From assembly GCF_014904745.1 (NCBI RefSeq), contig NZ_JACZCS010000011.1, positions 1-64,000 on the forward strand: a DNA stretch of 64,000 bases. Direction: 5' to 3'. Position 1 is the stretch's first letter, and each line of letters opens with the position of its first letter. This DNA is from Oricola nitratireducens (GTDB lineage: Bacteria > Pseudomonadota > Alphaproteobacteria > Rhizobiales > Rhizobiaceae). A program made the position numbers and the translations under genes. Shown piece by piece: positions 1 to 8,553 of the stretch. Under the pieces are notes generated by a model. It did not search any database, had not been told where the DNA came from, and was given only the letters and a program-made list of their open reading frames with translations.

Positions 1-2
1 AT

Positions 3-812
3 GTTTTTCACGATCCGCAGACCATGAAGGGTGCGATCGTCGATCCCGTACTCAATTTCGACCCGATGTCGGCCTCGACGACCACCGACAGCGCCGACGA
101 AATCCTGCGTTACGTCGCCGACGCCGGGATCGAGATCGTCTGGATCCTCGACACCCATCCGCATGCCGATCATTTCACAGCCGCGTCCTATATGAAGGAA
201 AAGCTCGGCGCGCCGACCGGCATCGGCGAGCATGTCATCAAGGTCCAGAAATTGTGGAAGGATATATACAATCTGCCGGACGATTTCCCGACCGACGGCA
301 GCCAGTGGGACCGCCTTTTCGCCGACGGCGAGGAGTTCGCGGTCGGTACCGTGCCGGTGCGGGTGATGTTCTCGCCGGGACACACCATGGCCTCGATCAC
401 CTATGTCGCCGGCAATGCCGCCTTCGTGCACGACACATTGATGATGCCGGACAGCGGCACCAGCCGGGCCGACTTTCCCGGCGGCGATTCCTCTGCGCTT
501 TACAACAGCCTGCAGGCGATCCTGTCGTTGCCCGAGGAGACCCGCATTTTCGTCGGCCACGACTACCGGCCGGACGGGCGCGATCCCCGTTGCGAGTCCA
601 CGGTCGGCGAACAGAAGCGCCAGAACATCCACCTGAGGGGCGGTAAAAGCGAGGCGGATTATGTCTCCCTGCGCGACAGGCACGACGCGACATTACCGCT
701 GCCTAAACTGATGCTCGCCGCATTGCAGGTGAACACAAGGGGCGGCCGGCTGCCGGAAGCCGAAAACAACGGCACCGCCTATTTGAAAATCCCGCTCAAC
801 CGGTTCAAGTAA
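3..812 (+). CDS. MBL-fold metallo-hydrolase, persulfide dioxygenase-like (5' end cut by window)
   Basis: The protein is a metallo-beta-lactamase fold hydrolase that resembles the ETHE1/persulfide dioxygenase branch, which oxidises glutathione persulfide to sulfite in the cytoplasm. The HxHxDH metal site reads THPHADH (H45, H47, D49, H50 counted from the ATG at 24), followed by the further ligand motifs SPGH, VHD and VGHDY. The C-terminal region containing LQVNTRGGRLPE is typical of this branch. The frame stays open upstream of the ATG at 24 to the window edge and still encodes family-like sequence (DPQT before AIVDPVL), so the true start probably lies a short distance outside the window. A bacterioferritin-like gene follows after 40 bp, probably in the same transcript. 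The exact substrate is inferred. Confidence 0.8.
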   Translation, partial: VFHDPQTMKGAIVDPVLNFDPMSASTTTDSADEILRYVADAGIEIVWILDTHPHADHFTAASYMKEKLGAPTGIGEHVIKVQKLWKDIYNLPDDFPTDGSQWDRLFADGEEFAVGTVPVRVMFSPGHTMASITYVAGNAAFVHDTLMMPDSGTSRADFPGGDSSALYNSLQAILSLPEETRIFVGHDYRPDGRDPRCESTVGEQKRQNIHLRGGKSEADYVSLRDRHDATLPLPKLMLAALQVNTRGGRLPEAENNGTAYLKIPLNRFK

Positions 813-852
813 AGCTTCGCGGCCGGTCAACCACGTCAAAGGAGAAGCCATC

Positions 853-1341
853 ATGGCGCACAAGGAAACACTGAAGAACCTGCAGAAAGCCCTGAGCATG
901 GAACTCAGCGCTGCGCATCAGTACCAGCTGCACGCGCACGTGCTCGACGACTGGGGCATCGACCGCCTCGCCGGCAAGATGCGCGAGGAGATGCAGGAGG
1001 AACTCGGCCACTCCGACGCCTATATCGAGCGCATCATGTTCCTGAAGGGCGATCCGGAACTCTGCCTCGCCAAGCCGCCGGCACGCGCGCAGTCGCTGGC
1101 CGACATGTTCGAGTCGGACCTGGCCGACGAGAAGGAGGCGATCGAATTCTACACGCAAGCGGCACGCCAGGCGTATGAGGACGGCGACGTCGGGTCGCGC
1201 GTGCTGTTCGAGAAGATTGTCCTCGACGAGGAGGGCCACATGGCCTGGCTGGAGCTCCAGCTCGACCTCATCGCCCGCATGGGCGAGAAGGCCTATGTCG
1301 CAAAGCACGTGTCCGCGCCAGGAGAGCATGACGAGGACTGA
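853..1341 (+). CDS. Bacterioferritin-like ferritin, without the haem methionine
   Basis: The 162-residue four-helix-bundle protein matches bacterioferritin in length and order of motifs. All six diiron ferroxidase ligands are visible: E17, E50, H53, E93, E126 and H129, the last two in DEEGH. The residue that should be the haem-ligating methionine (Met52 in E. coli Bfr, inside EMKH) is leucine here (EELGH, L51), so haem binding at the subunit interface is not expected by the usual route. A strong Shine-Dalgarno (AAAGGAGAA) precedes the ATG. It lies 40 bp downstream of the persulfide-dioxygenase-like gene and before a strong terminator, so the two genes probably form one operon. Iron storage or oxidation is inferred from the family. 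Confidence 0.85.
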   Translation: MAHKETLKNLQKALSMELSAAHQYQLHAHVLDDWGIDRLAGKMREEMQEELGHSDAYIERIMFLKGDPELCLAKPPARAQSLADMFESDLADEKEAIEFYTQAARQAYEDGDVGSRVLFEKIVLDEEGHMAWLELQLDLIARMGEKAYVAKHVSAPGEHDED

Positions 1342-1372
1342 GGCTTTCCATTTGCCGTAAACTACCTACAGC

Positions 1373-1408
1373 AACGCGACGTCCACTCAATGCGGGCGTC
1401 GCGTTTTT
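1373..1408 (+). terminator. Rho-independent terminator after the ferritin gene
   Basis: The arms AACGCGACG and CGTCGCGTT pair perfectly, with further weaker pairs toward the loop, and are followed by a run of T. It closes the metallo-hydrolase/ferritin unit. Confidence 0.8.
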
Positions 1409-1576
1409 CGTCCATGAGACCCCGGACGCATCAAGCCATTCCCACGCAGATGCACTTCGTCACGGAGATGTTTCTGTCCGCATCGCCCGGTTTGGCCGGT
1501 TTTCCATAAAACTGCACCGCCGGCGTTGAGATATCGGCAATTCTTGCTATGAACCGCGGGCCTTGCGGAGGAGCAG

Positions 1577-2878
1577 ATGATGGCCAAACCCCTTGTGATG
1601 ATTGCCGGCGGCGGCATTGGCGGGCTCGCCACGGCGCTGACGTTGCACCAGATCGGCGTGCCCTGCGTCGTGTTCGAATCCGTCAGGGAACTGCGGCCGC
1701 TCGGCGTCGGCATCAACATCCAGCCCAATGCCGTTCGCGAACTCCACGATCTCGGCATCGGACCGGATGACCTCGACACAGTCGGCGTGCCCGCGAAGGA
1801 ATGGGCGCTGGTCGGGCTCAATGGCAACGACATCTATTCCGAGCCGCGCGGCCTGCTGGCCGGCTACAACTGGCCGCAATATGCGGTGCATCGGGGCCTG
1901 TTCCACGTGCTGCTCTACGACACATTCGTCGAGCGGGCCGGGGCGGACGCGGTGCGGCTCGGCTGCCGGGTGACCGGCTACGAGAACAATGCCGACGGCA
2001 CGGTGACCGCGATCATCGCGCACGCCGACGGTACGACCTCGCGCGAAACCGGCACGCTGCTGATCGGCGCCGACGGCATCCACTCCGCCGTACGTGCGCA
2101 GATGCATCCGGACCAGCCGCCGATCCACTGGGGCGGCGCGATCATGTGGCGCGGCACGACGCAGGCGAAACCGATCCGCACCGGCTCGTCCTTCGTCGGA
2201 CTCGGCACGCATCGCCAGCGCATGGTGATCTACCCGATCTCGCATCCCGATCCGGAGACCGGGCTCGCCACGATAAACTGGATCGCCGAGGTGACGCTGG
2301 ACAACACCGAAGGCTGGAAGAACAGCGGCTGGTTCCGCCAGGTCGAACTCGAGGAGTTCGTCCACCATTTCGACGGCTGGACCTGGGACTGGCTGGACGT
2401 GCCGGCGCTGCTGCGCGGCGCCGACATCGCCTACGAGAACCCGATGATCGACCGCGACCCGGTTCCGACATGGCGCGACGGCAATGTCGCGCTGATGGGC
2501 GACGCGGCGCATGCCATGTATCCGACGGGCTCGAACGGCGCGAGCCAGGCGATTATCGACGCGCGCGTGCTCGGCACGTGCCTGCTGGAGCACGGCGTGA
2601 CGAGCGAGGCGCTCGCCGCCTATGACGAGAAGCTGTGCGGCCCGGTTTCCGAACTGATCCTGCGCAATCGCGGCGCCGGCCCGTTCGGGCTTTTGAACAT
2701 GGTCGACGAGCGCTGTGGCGGCGAGTTCGACAATATCGACGACGTGATCCCGGCAGAGGAACGCGCGGAGTTCATGGCGAAATACAAGGCCGCCGCGGGC
2801 TTTGCCATCGAGAAGCTGAACGGCTCGCCGCGCACCATCGCAGAGGGCGCGAAGGTGCAGATTCCCGCAGAGGCGTAA
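1577..2878 (+). CDS. FAD-dependent aromatic-ring-hydroxylase-like monooxygenase
   Basis: This is a 433-residue class A flavoprotein monooxygenase. The Rossmann FAD motif is near the N-terminus (IAGGGIGGLATAL, about residues 8-20). The DG motif follows in LLIGADGIHSAVR, and the GD motif that binds the FAD ribityl/phosphate is GDAAHAMYP. Family members (salicylate hydroxylase, 3-hydroxybenzoate hydroxylase and PhzS-like enzymes) use NAD(P)H and O2 to hydroxylate aromatic compounds. The substrate cannot be read from the sequence and no aromatic-degradation genes are adjacent. The gene stands alone and converges on the molybdopterin oxidoreductase. The upstream stop and a GGAGGAGCAG-type ribosome site support the start at 1577. 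Confidence 0.8.
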   Translation: MMAKPLVMIAGGGIGGLATALTLHQIGVPCVVFESVRELRPLGVGINIQPNAVRELHDLGIGPDDLDTVGVPAKEWALVGLNGNDIYSEPRGLLAGYNWPQYAVHRGLFHVLLYDTFVERAGADAVRLGCRVTGYENNADGTVTAIIAHADGTTSRETGTLLIGADGIHSAVRAQMHPDQPPIHWGGAIMWRGTTQAKPIRTGSSFVGLGTHRQRMVIYPISHPDPETGLATINWIAEVTLDNTEGWKNSGWFRQVELEEFVHHFDGWTWDWLDVPALLRGADIAYENPMIDRDPVPTWRDGNVALMGDAAHAMYPTGSNGASQAIIDARVLGTCLLEHGVTSEALAAYDEKLCGPVSELILRNRGAGPFGLLNMVDERCGGEFDNIDDVIPAEERAEFMAKYKAAAGFAIEKLNGSPRTIAEGAKVQIPAEA

Positions 2879-2881
2879 GGG

Positions 2882-4990
2882 CTAAAGCGCCCTCACCCAG
2901 ACCCTCGCGTCATGCACTGCGGCGCCGCCATAGGGCGCGACGCTGTCGGCTCCGGTCAGCGTGTTGATGCCGCAGCCGTTCAGATGCGCCCTGTTCGGCC
3001 ACAGGCCCTCGGCGACCAGCGTGCCGCGCATCGGGCGGTCCGAGACCTTCAGATGCAGATGCACCTCGCCGCGCGTGTTGCCGAGCGCAACCGCCGCGCC
3101 GTCCTCAAGGCCGAGCGCCGCCGCATCGTCGGTATGGATCATCACCTGCGGCCTGCCCTCCTTCTTCACCGAGCCGGGCGTCTCGGAGAAGGTGGAATTG
3201 AGGAAGGAGCGCGCCGGCGACGTGGCGAGCCGGAACGGATGCCCGGCGTCAGGGGCTTCTGTGAGTTCGACATGGTCGGGAAAGGCCGGAAGCGCGCCGG
3301 CGGGGCCCTGCGGCCCCATCGATTTCGGCGGGCTGTTGGGTGACGGCCCCGCCATCCAGTCGGGAGAGAAACGGAACTTGCCGTCGGGATGGCCGAAACC
3401 GCCGATGTAGTGCGCCGTGTCGAAATCCGGCTGGATATCCAGCCAGCCCTTTTGCTTCAGGCTGGCGAAGGTCTCGCCATAGCCGCCGGCGGCGAGCATC
3501 GCGTCGATCAGTTCTTGCTCGGTCCGGCCGAAGCCGGCCATGTGATCGACGCCGAGGCGCTTGCCCAGTTGCTCGAAGACGAAGTGGTTCGGCCGCGTCT
3601 CGCCCGGCCCGTCGATCAGTTTCGGCCCGAGCATGATGTGCTGGTGGCCGCCGCCCTTGTAGATGTCGTCATGCTCGAGGAACATCGTCGCCGGCAGCAC
3701 GACGTCGGCGAGGTCCGCCGTCTCGGTCATGAACTGCTCGTGCACGACGGTGAACAGGTCTTCGCGCGCCAGCCCCCGCCGCACCAGCGCCTGTTCCGGC
3801 ATCACATTGGCCGGATTGGTGTTCTGGATCAGCATGGCGGTCACTGGCGGTCCGTCCTGTAGGGCCTCGGCGTCTCCCGTCAGCACGCGGCCGATCTTCG
3901 ACTGGTCGAGCCAGCGGATATCCGGATCGGCATAGGCCGTGCCCATGATCTCGCTCTTGTCGAGCCTGTAGATCGCGCCGTTGTTGTGGAACGCGCCGCC
4001 GCCCTCATGCTGCCAGGAGCCAAGTACGGTCGGCACGCAGGCGGCGGCGTGCATCGAGACCGTGCCATTGCGGTTGCGGGTGAAACCGTAGCCGAGGCGG
4101 AAGAAGGTGCGTTTCGTCGTTCCGACCAGTTTGGCGAAGGCCTCGATCTCCTCGACAGAGAGCCCGGTGATCGCGGCCGCCCATTGCGGCCCGCGCGTCG
4201 CCAGATGCGCTTCGAGGCCGGCCGGATCGTCGGCATATTTCGCCATGTAGTCCCGGTCGGCATAGCCGTCGCGGAAGGCGACATGCATTACCGCGCAGGC
4301 GAGCGCCGCGTCGGTTCCGGGCTTCAGGACCAGCCCGATGTCGGCCTGGGCGATGGTGTCGTTGGCGTAGATGTCGATGGCGACAATCTTCGCGCCGCGA
4401 TCCTTGCGCGCCTTGATCGCGTGCGTCATCACATTGACCTGCGTGGCGACCGGATTGGTGCCCCAGATGACGACGCAATCGGCCAGCGCCATCTCGCGCG
4501 GATCCGGCCCGGCGAGCCTGCCGGTGCCCATGACATAGCCCGTCCAGGCCATGTTGGTGCAGATCGTGTCGAACTGGTTCGAGTAGCGTTTGGCGTGGCG
4601 CAGGCGGTTGATGCCGTCGCGCTGCACCTGGCCCATCGTGCCGGCGAAGAAATAGGGCCAGACCGTCTCCGAACCGTGTTCCCGCTCCGCCGCCACAAAG
4701 CGTTCGGCGACCAGATCGAGCGCGGCATCCCAGGAAGCGCGCTGCCATTCGCCGGCGCCCTTGGCGCCCTTGCGGACCAGCGGATGAAGCAGGCGATCCG
4801 GATGATGGATGCGCTCGGCGTAGCGGGCGACCTTGGCGCAGACGACGCCGGCGGTGTAGCTGTTGTCCTTCGCGCCGCGAACCCGGCCGATCCGCGCGCC
4901 ATCCTCGACCTCGACATCGAGCGCGCAGCAGGACGGGCAGTCATGCGGGCAGGTTGAACGGAATGTCTCGATTTTCGGTGCGATATTCAT
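2882..4990 (-). CDS. Molybdopterin oxidoreductase of the DMSO-reductase superfamily
   Basis: The 702-residue protein has the N-terminal cysteine cluster of [4Fe-4S]-containing bis-MGD enzymes (CPHDCPSCCAL and a later VVCAKV), then the molybdopterin-binding core (for example WGTNPVATQ) and a C-terminal dinucleotide-binding domain (LATSPARSFLNS region). There is no visible twin-arginine signal, so it is probably cytoplasmic. No electron-transfer subunit or membrane anchor gene is adjacent, so its partner and substrate are unknown. It is transcribed divergently from rlmJ with 47 bp between the start codons. moaD and moaE for its cofactor lie about 10 kb to the right but are not linked as an operon. 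Confidence 0.85.
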   Translation of the reverse strand: MNIAPKIETFRSTCPHDCPSCCALDVEVEDGARIGRVRGAKDNSYTAGVVCAKVARYAERIHHPDRLLHPLVRKGAKGAGEWQRASWDAALDLVAERFVAAEREHGSETVWPYFFAGTMGQVQRDGINRLRHAKRYSNQFDTICTNMAWTGYVMGTGRLAGPDPREMALADCVVIWGTNPVATQVNVMTHAIKARKDRGAKIVAIDIYANDTIAQADIGLVLKPGTDAALACAVMHVAFRDGYADRDYMAKYADDPAGLEAHLATRGPQWAAAITGLSVEEIEAFAKLVGTTKRTFFRLGYGFTRNRNGTVSMHAAACVPTVLGSWQHEGGGAFHNNGAIYRLDKSEIMGTAYADPDIRWLDQSKIGRVLTGDAEALQDGPPVTAMLIQNTNPANVMPEQALVRRGLAREDLFTVVHEQFMTETADLADVVLPATMFLEHDDIYKGGGHQHIMLGPKLIDGPGETRPNHFVFEQLGKRLGVDHMAGFGRTEQELIDAMLAAGGYGETFASLKQKGWLDIQPDFDTAHYIGGFGHPDGKFRFSPDWMAGPSPNSPPKSMGPQGPAGALPAFPDHVELTEAPDAGHPFRLATSPARSFLNSTFSETPGSVKKEGRPQVMIHTDDAAALGLEDGAAVALGNTRGEVHLHLKVSDRPMRGTLVAEGLWPNRAHLNGCGINTLTGADSVAPYGGAAVHDARVWVRAL

Positions 4991-5037
4991 GGCAAGGACA
5001 CTAGCGGCAAGCGCAAGAGCGCGATAGGAGCAGCGGA

Positions 5038-5895
5038 ATGAATTACCGCCACATTTTCCACGCCGGCAATTTCGCCGATGTGTTCAAGCACATCGTGCTG
5101 ACCCGCGTCATCAAATACATGCAGAAGAAGGACGCCGCCTTCCGCGTGCTCGACACCCATGCCGGCCTCGGCGTCTACGACCTGTCGTCGGAACAGGCGC
5201 AGAAGACCGGCGAATGGAAGACCGGCATCGGCAAGGTGCTGGATAAGGCCGAGAAGGCGCCGGCCGACGTGCGCGAGCTGATCGCACCCTATCTCGACAG
5301 CGTGCGCGCGCTCAATCCGGCCGGCGGCATCGCGCTCTATCCCGGCTCGCCGATGATCGCGCGCGAGCTGTTTCGCAAACAGGACCGCCTGACTGCGCTG
5401 GAACTGCATCCGGAGGACTACGAGGTCCTGCATTCGCATTTCGCCGGCGACTACCAGGTCCGGGTGAACGAACTCGACGGCTGGCTCGGCATCAAGTCGC
5501 ACCTGCCGCCCAAGGAGCGCCGCGGCATCGTGCTCGTCGATCCGCCGTTCGAGGTCTATCACGAGTTCTTCAACATCCTGACCGCGCTGAAAGAAGGCCA
5601 CAAGCGCTTCGCCTCGGGCACCTTTCTGCTGTGGTATCCGGTCAAGCACCGCAAGGGCATCAGCGAATTCCGCGAGGAACTGCGGGCGGCGAAGATCCCG
5701 CGCATTCTCGACACGACGCTGGAAGTGCGCTCGTCCGGCGCCGACATACGCTTCGACGGTTCGGGGATGATCGTCGTCAACCCGCCCTACACGCTGGAAA
5801 ACGAGTTGCGCACCATCCTGCCCTGGCTCGTTTCCGTGCTCGAATTCAAAAAAGGGGCCGGCAGCTACTCGATCAACTGGCTGGCCGGCGAGTAA
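5038..5895 (+). CDS. rlmJ: 23S rRNA (adenine(2030)-N6)-methyltransferase RlmJ
   Basis: RlmJ methylates N6 of adenine 2030 of 23S rRNA using S-adenosylmethionine. The start NYRHIFHAGNFADVFKH is diagnostic for the family. The catalytic motif of N6-adenine methyltransferases appears as DPPFE at about residue 168. Length (285 residues) is normal for the family. A purine-rich ribosome site (GGAGCAG) precedes the ATG. It is followed by unrelated genes and is probably monocistronic. Confidence 0.95.
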   Translation: MNYRHIFHAGNFADVFKHIVLTRVIKYMQKKDAAFRVLDTHAGLGVYDLSSEQAQKTGEWKTGIGKVLDKAEKAPADVRELIAPYLDSVRALNPAGGIALYPGSPMIARELFRKQDRLTALELHPEDYEVLHSHFAGDYQVRVNELDGWLGIKSHLPPKERRGIVLVDPPFEVYHEFFNILTALKEGHKRFASGTFLLWYPVKHRKGISEFREELRAAKIPRILDTTLEVRSSGADIRFDGSGMIVVNPPYTLENELRTILPWLVSVLEFKKGAGSYSINWLAGE

Positions 5896-5998
5896 AAACC
5901 GCCCGACTGTGGCATCCGTGCCATAGGAAGCGGGGTGACTGCGGTCCGCGAATAAGGTAATCAGCTTGCAACACGCGATTGCGGAAAAGGAGCACCCG

Positions 5999-6460
5999 AT
6001 GTCCAGCCGAGTTTCATCTGCCACACGCGGAATTCTGGCCGCAACGATTTTGGCGGCGGCTCCGGTAACCGCCTCGCAGGCCGCCGATCTGGTCGCGCCG
6101 GGGCCCTATGTCGCCGCCCAGCCGGATTCGCTTTGCGCCGAGGCCGGCCATTTGGCGTCGATCGAGCGCCGGTTCGGCATCCAGGCGCGCGAGGTGCACC
6201 ATCAGCCGGGCCTGTCGATCGTCTCGATTTCGAACTTCCGCGAAAACCGCTACGAGCCGATGGAAGAGGACATCAGTTCGGTGGACCGGCTCTATTGTCA
6301 GGCTACCGCCGCGACGTCTGACGGAGAGACCCGCACGCTGTGGTACCTGATCGAATATGGCGAAGGCTTTGCCGGCGTCTTCGGCGACAATGTCGAGTTC
6401 TGCCTGTCCGGCCTCGACCGCTGGAACGTGCATGACGGTTATTGCCGCGTCCTGCGCTAG
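5999..6460 (+). CDS. Secreted protein of unknown function
   Basis: I do not recognise a named family. The ATG at 5999 is preferred over the in-frame ATG at 5966 because a Shine-Dalgarno (AAAAGGAGC) lies just before it and the product then begins with a clean signal peptide (MSSRVSSATRGILAATILAA, cleavage near SQAAD). The mature part is about 125 residues with four cysteines (C46, C100, C141 and C153 of the ATG-5999 product), which suggests a disulfide-stabilised periplasmic protein. It is followed after 19 bp by the RNase T2 gene, so co-transcription is likely. Confidence 0.65.
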   Translation: MSSRVSSATRGILAATILAAAPVTASQAADLVAPGPYVAAQPDSLCAEAGHLASIERRFGIQAREVHHQPGLSIVSISNFRENRYEPMEEDISSVDRLYCQATAATSDGETRTLWYLIEYGEGFAGVFGDNVEFCLSGLDRWNVHDGYCRVLR

Positions 6461-6479
6461 GCACATCCTCACCTGATCG

Positions 6480-7184
6480 ATGGTGCGCACGCCGCCAGCC
6501 CTGACCGGCGCCCTGGTGGCGATTGTATTGACGCTCGTCGCCTGCGAGGACGATAGCGCCGCGCCGGCGGCTGGCAACGCCGCGGCCGAGAGGCCGACAG
6601 TTCCCCAAGGCAGCGGTTTCGACTTCCTCGTCCTCGCGCTGTCCTGGTCGCCGAGCTATTGCGCCTCGGAGGGCAAACACGCCAACACGCAGCAATGCGG
6701 CGCGTCGCGCAGCCATGGCTTCGTCGTGCACGGGCTGTGGCCGCAATTCGAGAAAGGCTATCCGAGCGACTGCCCGACGGATCAGCCGCTCGGCGTGCCG
6801 CGGTCATTGTCGGATTCGATGCTCGACATCATGCCCTCGACGGGGCTGATCCGTCACGAATGGAAAACGCACGGGACCTGTTCCGGCCTGTCCCAGAAAG
6901 ACTATTTCAAGCTGACGCGCATGGCCTTCGAGGCGGTGGCGATACCCGGCGATTACCGGGCGGCGAAGAACATCCGCTCCATCAACCCGGATAGCGTCGA
7001 GACAGCCTTTAAAGCCGTCAATCCCGGTATGCACGGCAACGCGATTGCAGTCACCTGCGACCGCCGCTACCTTCGCGACGTCCGCATCTGCATGACACGC
7101 GATCTCACCGGTTTCACATCCTGCCCGGAAGTCGACGGCGACGCCTGCGACAGGAAAACCGCCGTCATGCCCCCTGCCCGATAG
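6480..7184 (+). CDS. Ribonuclease T2 family protein, predicted lipoprotein
   Basis: The two catalytic segments of the RNase T2 family are present: FVVHGLWPQF with H84, and HEWKTHGTC with H126, E127, K129 and H131. These enzymes cleave single-stranded RNA through a 2',3'-cyclic intermediate, normally outside the cytoplasm. The N-terminus is a hydrophobic segment ending in a lipobox, LVAC, with C22 as the predicted lipidated residue and Glu at +2, which would favour sorting to the outer membrane. Several cysteines outside the lipobox fit the disulfides of the family. The gene lies 19 bp downstream of another secreted-protein gene. The ribosome site at this ATG is weak, so a different start is possible. 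Confidence 0.88.
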   Translation: MVRTPPALTGALVAIVLTLVACEDDSAAPAAGNAAAERPTVPQGSGFDFLVLALSWSPSYCASEGKHANTQQCGASRSHGFVVHGLWPQFEKGYPSDCPTDQPLGVPRSLSDSMLDIMPSTGLIRHEWKTHGTCSGLSQKDYFKLTRMAFEAVAIPGDYRAAKNIRSINPDSVETAFKAVNPGMHGNAIAVTCDRRYLRDVRICMTRDLTGFTSCPEVDGDACDRKTAVMPPAR

Positions 7185-7209
7185 ACCACGCCAGACAGAA
7201 AGACATTCC

Positions 7210-7812
7210 ATGGCCCGCCTGCTTTTTTCTCCCGCATCCCCCTACAGCGCCAAGGTCCGCATGGCGGCCACGTGGCTCGGCCTGCCGATCGAGGCGGAGA
7301 CGGTGAACACAAACGACGAGCCGGCGCTGCTAGTCGGCAACAACCCGCTCGGCAAGATCCCGACGCTGATCCTCGACGACGGCACGGCGCTGTTCGACAG
7401 CCGGGCCATCATGCAGGAACTCGACCGGATGAGCGGGCGCAAGCTGTTCCCGCGCAACACGCGGAAACGCATGGAGGCCGAGCGCCTCGAAGCGCTTGGC
7501 GACGGCATCGCCGATTGCCTCCTCGCGCAGGTCTATGAAAAGCGGTTCCGGCCGGCCGAAAAGGTTCACCAGCCCTGGCTCGACCTCCAGGCGCGCAAGG
7601 TCGCGCGCGGGCTCGACTGGCTGAACGAAAACCCGCCACGGGTGACGACCAGGCTGCATGGCGGGCAATTCGCCGTCGCGGCGATGATCGGCTATCTCGA
7701 CCTGCGTTTCGCGGATATGAACTGGCGGCGCGGCCGGCCGAAACTGAAGCGGTTCGAGGACCGGTTCGCGAAAACCTTCGAGGACTACGCGACACTGCGC
7801 CCGCAGGGCTGA
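7210..7812 (+). CDS. Glutathione S-transferase family protein
   Basis: The 200-residue protein has the thioredoxin-like N-terminal domain of GSTs: the active-site region SPASPYSAKVRM, the cis-proline segment GKIPTL and the glutathione gamma-Glu contact DSRAI. An all-helical C-terminal domain follows. The substrate is unknown. The gene ends just before a strong bidirectional terminator shared with the convergent porin gene. Confidence 0.85.
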   Translation: MARLLFSPASPYSAKVRMAATWLGLPIEAETVNTNDEPALLVGNNPLGKIPTLILDDGTALFDSRAIMQELDRMSGRKLFPRNTRKRMEAERLEALGDGIADCLLAQVYEKRFRPAEKVHQPWLDLQARKVARGLDWLNENPPRVTTRLHGGQFAVAAMIGYLDLRFADMNWRRGRPKLKRFEDRFAKTFEDYATLRPQG

Positions 7813-7824
7813 CGCGGATATAAA

Positions 7825-7860
7825 AAGCCCGCGCGGATCGCTCCGCGCGGGCTTCTTGTT
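7825..7860. terminator. Bidirectional terminator between the GST and porin genes
   Basis: A 13-bp perfect stem (AAGCCCGCGCGGA with its complement) closes a short TCGC loop. It has A residues on the left and a T-rich tail on the right, so it can stop both the rightward GST transcript and the leftward porin transcript. Confidence 0.85.
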
Positions 7861-7877
7861 GTCCGATTGCCTAACGG

Positions 7878-8528
7878 TCAGAACTTCACGCCGATACCGG
7901 CATTGACCGTATGCTCGGTAAAGCCCGAGGACACGGTTCCGGCGCCCAGGGTAAAGTCCTTGGAGCCATAATCCGTATAGCGGTACTCGAGACGGCCGAA
8001 GACATTGTCGGTCAACAGCGCCTCGGCGCCGGCGCCGACCGTCCAGCCGACGAGCGTATTGCTGTCCTTGACCGTGCCGTCGTTCAGTTCCGCGCCGGTG
8101 ATCGCGAGACCGCCGGTGCCGTAGATCATCAGCGGATCGAAGGCATAGCCGACGCGACCGCGAAGCGAACCGAAGCCGGTCTGCTTGGCTTCGACACCGC
8201 CCAGCGTACCGCTGGCGCCGGAATACCCGGCGTCGAGTTCAGCACCGAGGACCAGCGGACCGGTCTGCCAGTTGTAGCCGGCAAAGGCGCCGCCGCTCCA
8301 GCCGTCGGCATTGATGTCGCCGATGGTGGTCACGTCGAAATTACCCCAGTTGTAGCCGGCGAAAGCACCCACATAGATGCCCGACCACGTGGCAGCCGGT
8401 GTCGTCACCTGTACCGGAGCCGCCATCGGCGGTTGAGGCGGGGCCTCCACGGCATCGGCCGCGAGCGCCGCATTTCCGGCCATCGCCGCAATCGCGATGC
8501 CACCGGCAAGTTTCGTCAAAATACGCAT
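7878..8528 (-). CDS. Outer-membrane beta-barrel porin, Omp25/Omp31 family
   Basis: The product is an eight-stranded barrel of the Omp25/31 type common in Hyphomicrobiales. It has a signal peptide (MRILTKLAGGIAIAAMAGNA, cleavage after ALAAD), then a barrel that opens with WSGIYVGAFAGYNWG and ends with a terminal phenylalanine (GIGVKF), the signal for outer-membrane assembly. The ATG at 8528 is chosen because AAGGAGAAT lies just upstream and the signal peptide starts there; the longer open frame to 8588 has no support. Such proteins are abundant surface proteins that tie the outer membrane to the cell wall. An inverted repeat sits in the probable 5' untranslated region. Confidence 0.9.
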   Translation of the reverse strand: MRILTKLAGGIAIAAMAGNAALAADAVEAPPQPPMAAPVQVTTPAATWSGIYVGAFAGYNWGNFDVTTIGDINADGWSGGAFAGYNWQTGPLVLGAELDAGYSGASGTLGGVEAKQTGFGSLRGRVGYAFDPLMIYGTGGLAITGAELNDGTVKDSNTLVGWTVGAGAEALLTDNVFGRLEYRYTDYGSKDFTLGAGTVSSGFTEHTVNAGIGVKF

Positions 8529-8553
8529 TTCATTCTCCTTCAGATTCCTGAAT

